A stretch of 64,000 nucleotides of DNA, from positions 6,324,001 through 6,388,000 of the forward strand of contig NZ_CP042912.1 of NCBI RefSeq assembly GCF_008087665.1, written 5' to 3'. Below, in pieces: positions 59,450-64,000 of this stretch (within the stretch, counting starts at the first letter, position 1; every line of letters begins with the position of its first letter). The notes below the pieces were generated by a model. The model had not been told where the DNA came from. It worked only from the letters and a program-made list of their open reading frames with translations, and did no database searches. This DNA comes from Mariniblastus fucicola (GTDB taxonomy: Bacteria; Planctomycetota; Planctomycetia; Pirellulales; Pirellulaceae). Made by a program: the position numbers and the translations under genes.

Positions 59450-62239
59450 ATGCCAAATCAAAGATCCATCACGTGTGCCCAATGTGGCAACTCGACATCG
59501 ACTGTAGGCGCGATGCCAAAATTCTGCAGTCATTGCGGTTCTCAATTCGATTCGGTCACTGATGGCGTTGGTACTTCTGGAGTGACCAGCGGCGGCACGC
59601 CAGACCAGACGATCGGCTCTCCCAATCAAAGCTCTCAGAACCTGTCGCTGGAAAACACCCACGACTCCTCATTCGTGATTCGACCTGCCGAATTTGCGGG
59701 CAAGCTGAAACCTGGATCGCGAATCGGACCTTTCAAGCTTGGATGTCAGCTTGGCGCCGGCGGCATGGGCACCGTCTACGAAGCTCACGATACCGACAGC
59801 GATTGCCCGGTCGCGCTCAAGATCCTTTCAAAGCAGGTTCGCACCACCGAAGAGGGCGTCGAACGCTTCCGACGCGAGAGTCAGGTTGCGGCATCGATCA
59901 ACCATCCGGGCAGCACGTTCGTCTATCGTTCCGGTCAGTATGGTGATCAGTTCTTCATCGCGATGGAGTTAATGAACGGTGGAACACTCAAAGACATCGT
60001 TGAGGAGGAAGGCCCGCTGGAGGTTTCTCGAGCGGTGGATTTTATGATTCAGGCAATCGACGGCCTGGCGGTTGCTCATGAGGCCGGGATCGTGCATCGC
60101 GACTTCAAACCTTCGAACTGTTTTCTGGATGACGACGGCGGGGCGAAAGTCGGTGACTTTGGGTTGGCCAAGAACTTTTTCGGCGACGTTGCGCTGACGC
60201 AAACAGGCGCCTTTGTTGGCACACCGCAATTCGCGGCACCGGAACAGCTTCGCGCGGGTCATGTGGATGCACGAACGGACATTTATGCAGTTGGTGGGAC
60301 GCTGTTCTACCTTTTGACAGGCCGTGCTCCATTCGTCGGCGACGCGGCGCAAGTCATTTCCGGTATCGCCGCAGTACCGGCACCAAATGTAAAAACGATT
60401 GCGCCGCACGTTCCGGAGAAACTTGCTTCGCTGCTGGCGTCGATGCTGGAGAAAGATCCTGAGCGTCGCCCCGGCAGCGTGCAGGAAATTCGAGCGGCCC
60501 TGTTGCCGTTTTCGTCGCTCGGCGCGGTCGCTCCGGACAATGGATTACGCATGGCGGCGTTTTTCATCGACATGTTTATCTTTGGGTTCGTCGGGATTGT
60601 TCTGTCGCTGACGATATCACCGCTGGCTATGATCCTTGGAGCATTCGAAGCCAACCTGATCACAGCGGTCGTAAACTTCATTGCCGTCGTCGGTTGGTTC
60701 GCAGTTCAGGAATATGTTCTTGGCACGACGATCGGAAAGTGGCTGTTTCGCATGCGAGTCATCAACGATCAGAACGATACGCCAAAGCTATGGCAAGCTC
60801 TCGTCCGCCCTCTCTTCATCCCAGGCTCTCGCGCGATGATGGCTTTCTTGCCTGTGTTCTTCCTCGAGTCACCCGAAGGAGGCCAGACGATGTCCGCTCA
60901 GGATGTGGTCAAGATCGGGCTGGTTGAACTGTTCTCGTTTCTGGCCTGGATCCCATCGCTGCTGTTCATGCTGACGGGCAGAATCAGCAACGGCTATCGC
61001 GGAATCCACGACCTCGTCACCGGGACACGCGTGGTACGGATCTCCAACTCGCTTGAGACCGCTCAAACTTCCAATCAACCTGTTACCGCGCCGCTGGAAG
61101 TCGATCCGACTTCGTTTCCAGCCGACGTGATCGAGCCGTTTCGAATTCTTGGGCAGCTGGGGATAAACGCGAGGACTGGCGAACGGATCCTGATCGGAGA
61201 AGATCCCCAGCTGGACCGTAAAGTCTGGATTTACGAAACGACAGAAGCCAACCCTCCGCTTTCTCGTGCCGGGATTCGACCGACGCGACAGCGAATTATC
61301 GCGTCGCGAGTGGACACGTCATCCGATCCGCAACGCCGATACTTTGTTGCCGAAAGCATCGAAGGAATGCCGTGGCTACAATTGCTCGAGTCCGGCGAAG
61401 TTGTGCAATGGACGACGCTTCGGCCTTTGCTCCGCGAACTGGCATCCGAGCTGGATCACTCTGCCAACGAGGACTCGTTGCCGGATCACTTTGGCCCGGA
61501 AAACGTCTGGCTGGACCGCAGCGGGCAACTGAAGTTCGTCGAGATCGCCACCGGAGAGGAGACTTCAACGATGAACGCTCGCGAAGTTTTCGAGCTCTTC
61601 TTCGAGAAGATCGTTGCGAACCACCCGGTGCCGGAACATGTGATTGAGCTAAACCAGAAGTGGCGCAAATCGACCAACATTTCGATGTCGGAGATCGATC
61701 ACAAACTGGAAGAACTCGTCGATCGCCCGTCCGGTTGGTCGTGGATTGATCGCATCGGTGCGACTTGTGTTTCTCTGGCGATCGAGTTGTCGATCCTGTT
61801 CCTGTTGGGTCAAGCCTGGTTGTCGCTGTGTAAAACACAGTTCAATCTGGGCATCGGTATAATCTGCGGTTTGTTTTTCGTAATGATGCTGGCCGGCTCG
61901 ATCGTAACGGGATACTTTTTCGAAAGCCCCACATTCTGGTTTCTTGGGATTACAGCCCGCAACCGCAACAAGCAACACAAGCCGTCGCGAATCCGCCTGG
62001 CGGTGCGAATGGCGTTGAGTTGGCTGCTCCCGATTCTGATGGCGACGACTTTTGTTGGGCTACAGGCTGCTGCATTGAGTATCGATCCGGAAGGTCCACC
62101 GCCGTTTGGATTTCTAATCGTCGTTCTGGCATTTCCAGCCGTCGTTATCGCGATGCTAATCGTGACGCTGTTCAATCTGGCCAGCCCAAGTCGGGGAGTC
62201 GCCGACTTTCTCAGTGGCACTTTGTTGATGAGGAAATAA
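59450..62239 (+). CDS. zinc-ribbon Ser/Thr kinase-RDD-pseudokinase-RDD membrane protein
   Basis: 929 residues. Two CxxC pairs at the N-terminus (CAQCGN; CSHCGS) form a zinc ribbon. Residues about 90-360 are an active kinase: LGAGGMGTVYEAHDT, CPVALKILSK, HRDFKPSNCFLDDDG, DFGLAK and AAPEQL. Residues about 365-530 are an RDD membrane domain ending GYRGIHDLVTGTRVVRI. A second kinase-like part at about 556-745 (FRILGQLGINARTGERILIG; FGPENVWLDRSGQLKF) lacks the catalytic Lys, HRD and DFG residues. From about 760 a second RDD-like membrane part ends SRGVADFLSGTLLMRK. The next gene overlaps by one base. Confidence 0.85.
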   Translation: MPNQRSITCAQCGNSTSTVGAMPKFCSHCGSQFDSVTDGVGTSGVTSGGTPDQTIGSPNQSSQNLSLENTHDSSFVIRPAEFAGKLKPGSRIGPFKLGCQLGAGGMGTVYEAHDTDSDCPVALKILSKQVRTTEEGVERFRRESQVAASINHPGSTFVYRSGQYGDQFFIAMELMNGGTLKDIVEEEGPLEVSRAVDFMIQAIDGLAVAHEAGIVHRDFKPSNCFLDDDGGAKVGDFGLAKNFFGDVALTQTGAFVGTPQFAAPEQLRAGHVDARTDIYAVGGTLFYLLTGRAPFVGDAAQVISGIAAVPAPNVKTIAPHVPEKLASLLASMLEKDPERRPGSVQEIRAALLPFSSLGAVAPDNGLRMAAFFIDMFIFGFVGIVLSLTISPLAMILGAFEANLITAVVNFIAVVGWFAVQEYVLGTTIGKWLFRMRVINDQNDTPKLWQALVRPLFIPGSRAMMAFLPVFFLESPEGGQTMSAQDVVKIGLVELFSFLAWIPSLLFMLTGRISNGYRGIHDLVTGTRVVRISNSLETAQTSNQPVTAPLEVDPTSFPADVIEPFRILGQLGINARTGERILIGEDPQLDRKVWIYETTEANPPLSRAGIRPTRQRIIASRVDTSSDPQRRYFVAESIEGMPWLQLLESGEVVQWTTLRPLLRELASELDHSANEDSLPDHFGPENVWLDRSGQLKFVEIATGEETSTMNAREVFELFFEKIVANHPVPEHVIELNQKWRKSTNISMSEIDHKLEELVDRPSGWSWIDRIGATCVSLAIELSILFLLGQAWLSLCKTQFNLGIGIICGLFFVMMLAGSIVTGYFFESPTFWFLGITARNRNKQHKPSRIRLAVRMALSWLLPILMATTFVGLQAAALSIDPEGPPPFGFLIVVLAFPAVVIAMLIVTLFNLASPSRGVADFLSGTLLMRK

Positions 62240-63099
62240 TGAATTGCCCAAACTGTCAGTCGTATTTGCTTGTCGAAGTTTTCGGGAACTCGAACCCGAT
62301 TCGATGTGCAGCCTGCGGCAACGTCTCGATTCCTCCCAACAAAGCCGCGACGCAGGTGAACCGGTTTGCGTGGCGTAGTTTCTGGCTTGGGCTGAGCTCG
62401 ATCGTGTTGCTTTTTCTGACGGGAATTCCGGCGATCTGGTACGGGGTTCGAAGTCTGCTGCAGATGCGGTTTGCCCGTGCTCAAAAGAGCGATCGAAAGG
62501 CAGCCGTTGCCGGTGTCGCGCTGGGTGTAATCTTTGGCATCATCGGTACCGGGTTTGTCACGATTGTCGGCGGCGTCATCATCTTGATGATGATGATGAT
62601 CGAAGACACAAAAGATCCGGCGCGGATTGAGGAAATTCTGGCCACCATTGGATCGATCGATTTGCCGGAAGACTTTGAACCCGTCGAAGCCAACCGATTA
62701 CAGAACCAGTTCCGCCGCATCGATTGGCGCGATGGTTCGTCAGCCGAAGATGCTCTGGGACGCATCCGGCTGGTTGAAGCGATTCGCGAAACCCAGATAG
62801 GAGGCGTTCAGATCAGTCGCCCGAAAGTTTCATTCAAGCTTCATCCTGACATCGATGTCGATCACGATTCCACAGCGACCGAGACGCTTTCCTGGCATTT
62901 CGCGGGCCAGGAACGAGACGTTTTGCGAACAACGGAGCCAGCGAAAGACGGTCCGTTTCAGGTGGTTCGCTATTTTGCGTCAACGGACGATGAAGAGGAA
63001 AAGGAGACGTTTGTCCTGGTGATGAGTGTTCGCAAAGACGGCAAGTACTCGGACGAAGACGTACGGAAACTCTTCGAGTCATTCAAGCCAAAACGATGA
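62239..63099 (+). CDS. zinc-ribbon membrane protein of unknown function
   Basis: 286 residues; the ATG overlaps the kinase stop (TAATG). An N-terminal zinc ribbon (MNCPNCQSYLLVE and IRCAACGNVSIPP, four Cys) echoes that of the kinase. Two membrane regions follow (FWLGLSSIVLLFLTGIPAIW; AGVALGVIFGIIGTGFVTIV), with the common small-protein DUF4190-like pattern. A C-terminal domain of about 150 residues (LPEDFEPVEANRLQNQFRRI ... KETFVLVMSVRKDGKYSDED) is probably extracytoplasmic and unrecognised. Tight coupling suggests that it is a partner or substrate of the kinase, which is inference. Confidence 0.7.
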   Translation: MNCPNCQSYLLVEVFGNSNPIRCAACGNVSIPPNKAATQVNRFAWRSFWLGLSSIVLLFLTGIPAIWYGVRSLLQMRFARAQKSDRKAAVAGVALGVIFGIIGTGFVTIVGGVIILMMMMIEDTKDPARIEEILATIGSIDLPEDFEPVEANRLQNQFRRIDWRDGSSAEDALGRIRLVEAIRETQIGGVQISRPKVSFKLHPDIDVDHDSTATETLSWHFAGQERDVLRTTEPAKDGPFQVVRYFASTDDEEEKETFVLVMSVRKDGKYSDEDVRKLFESFKPKR

Positions 63100-63150
63100 T
63101 CGGGCGGCGGGACGAGCAAGCTTTGACTTCGTTACTGCTTCAACCCTGCC

Positions 63151-63810
63151 CTATTTTCGACCGAAGTCTGCCGGAATTTCTCCCCAAAGCTTCGTCTCCC
63201 ATTTCAGGATCGGATTTTCGACAGGGTTCTCCTTGAGCCACTTCTCGGCTCGTTTGATCAGCTGAAAAAGCTGTTTGTTCGCAACGGTCTGAGTCAGTTT
63301 CGTCTTGCACTTTCCGCCTTTGACCCAGCTCATACCGATCCGCGAATCAGAGTAAATGACTCGGTCGGTGTGGCCTCCATGTTTCAAAAGCGCCAACGCA
63401 TGCACGATCGCCAGGAACTCGCCAATGTTGACCGTGCCATCCGGAAACGGTCCCTGATGAAACAGGCAGACGTTGCTTTCGATTTCGACGCCCTGATACT
63501 CAAGCGGGCCGGGGTTTCCCTTGCAGGCCGCGTCGACAGCCAACGCAGTCAAATCGACGCCCATCTCTCGCAGCTCTTCCAACGTTCGCTTGGGCGTTTT
63601 CGTTTTGGCTGTTTTGCTACCGTCGGACTTGCCCCAATGGTCGTCGACCGATTCGGTGTAGGCTTTTTCAGCGGCAGCCAACGAGGGAAACGATTTGAAT
63701 TTGGCTCCAGAGAATCCTGCGATTTGTTTCTGACATTCTGACCAGGATTGATAGACTCCCGGAGTGTTTCCTTCCCAGACAACGTAGAACTTCGGTTTCT
63801 TTTTGGCCAT
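63151..63810 (-). CDS. rnhA: ribonuclease HI with N-terminal viroplasmin/RNase H-hybrid-binding domain
   Basis: 219 residues from the ATG at 63810, opening MAKKKPKFYVVWEGNTPGVY and QSWSECQKQIAGFSGAKFKS, a hybrid-binding (caulimovirus viroplasmin-like) domain as in many RNase HI proteins. After a Lys/Thr linker, the nuclease domain has VDAACKGNPGPLEYQG (first catalytic Asp), NIGEFLAIVHAL (Glu) and YSDSRIGMSW (Asp), with the final acid expected near the C-terminus not clearly conserved. It cleaves RNA in RNA-DNA hybrids. An upstream in-frame extension to 63933 is not supported. The KGNPG form matches the bacterial group with this domain pair. Confidence 0.88.
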   Translation of the reverse strand: MAKKKPKFYVVWEGNTPGVYQSWSECQKQIAGFSGAKFKSFPSLAAAEKAYTESVDDHWGKSDGSKTAKTKTPKRTLEELREMGVDLTALAVDAACKGNPGPLEYQGVEIESNVCLFHQGPFPDGTVNIGEFLAIVHALALLKHGGHTDRVIYSDSRIGMSWVKGGKCKTKLTQTVANKQLFQLIKRAEKWLKENPVENPILKWETKLWGEIPADFGRK

Positions 63811-63961
63811 GAAATGTTTGTTTGAATTGCAGGAGTTTCGCAAATCATAACCCGAAGCGTGAACAGGTGCAGCAGCCGATTGCTGATGCACCTTTCGATC
63901 GTTCTCACGAGATTTCGACGCTCTCACGCACACTTCCGGGCAGAATCACCCGGCAACGATT

Positions 63962-64000
63962 TACCCTTCGCCAGCGTTGATCACCGGTTGGGCGTGTCGA
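63962..64000 (-). CDS. possible C-terminal end of a minus-strand gene, partial
   Basis: The minus strand reads RHAQPVINAGEG then TAA at 63962-63964. It is only 12 codons and could be chance; it is listed because the stretch 63811-64000 contains nothing else. Confidence 0.15.

Noticed and set aside
1-64000. tRNA, rRNA, CRISPR arrays, phage or transposase genes
   Set aside because: Reading both strands gave no cloverleaf with a T-arm consensus, no regularly spaced direct repeats of CRISPR type and no transposase or phage structural motifs.

Overview
The window looks like chromosomal DNA from a planctomycete, probably of the Pirellulales. This is inferred from family content: DUF1080 and DUF1559 secreted proteins, Planctomycete-type ECF sigma factors next to Ser/Thr kinases, an NPYQSP-starting membrane protein, a Ycf48-like propeller fused to other modules, and a PadR regulator paired with a membrane protein. 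There are no rRNA or tRNA genes, no CRISPR array and no intact transposase. Gene density is high and most genes sit in short co-directional runs.

Layout. 1-5047 (minus strand): glucose-6-phosphate isomerase, then a tight run of DUF1080 protein, UPF0173 metallo-hydrolase, a DUF6263-like exported protein, a Rieske protein and a MazG-like gene that runs off the left edge. 5283-6932: a long, eukaryote-like cofactor-independent phosphoglycerate mutase. 7116-11002: biotin synthesis genes split over both strands (bioF; bioH-like and bioC), with a lipoprotein gene and a decayed MoaD/ThiS-like relic between them. 11004-15630: a DUF5060-type glycoside-hydrolase-like protein, an EF-hand protein, and a thioredoxin-like gene interrupted by one in-frame UGA that is followed by a bacterial SECIS-like hairpin. 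15812-27433: two regulatory blocks (ECF sigma with Ser/Thr kinase; ECF sigma with putative anti-sigma and exported protein), a PadR with its membrane partner, a frameshifted SRAP gene, and two families of short dispersed repeats.

27698-42188: feoAB iron uptake, large secreted repeat proteins, a COG1411 HisA-like protein, OmpH/Skp, a GlmU-like acyl/nucleotidyl-transferase, metF behind a strongly structured leader, and a TPR protein. 42248-50407: a TIGR03790-like protein, then the phosphate regulon pstS-pstC-pstA-pstB-phoU-phoB behind a Pho-box-like direct repeat. 50511-51888: two small orphan genes, each bounded by related imperfect inverted repeats of about 110-140 bp. This is laid out like a small gene-cassette array, although the repeats lack canonical attC cores. 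51940-64000: an endonuclease/phosphatase-family protein, UbiB-like kinase, BON-MscS channel, csrA, trxC, a small HEFGH membrane protein, a kinase-RDD-pseudokinase-RDD protein and RNase HI.

The strongest candidates for something new are the possible selenoprotein (14587-15630), the cassette-like array (50511-51888), the duplicated kinase/RDD protein (59450-62239) and the metF leader (39661-39864). All functional calls come from reading motifs by eye; no database search was run.
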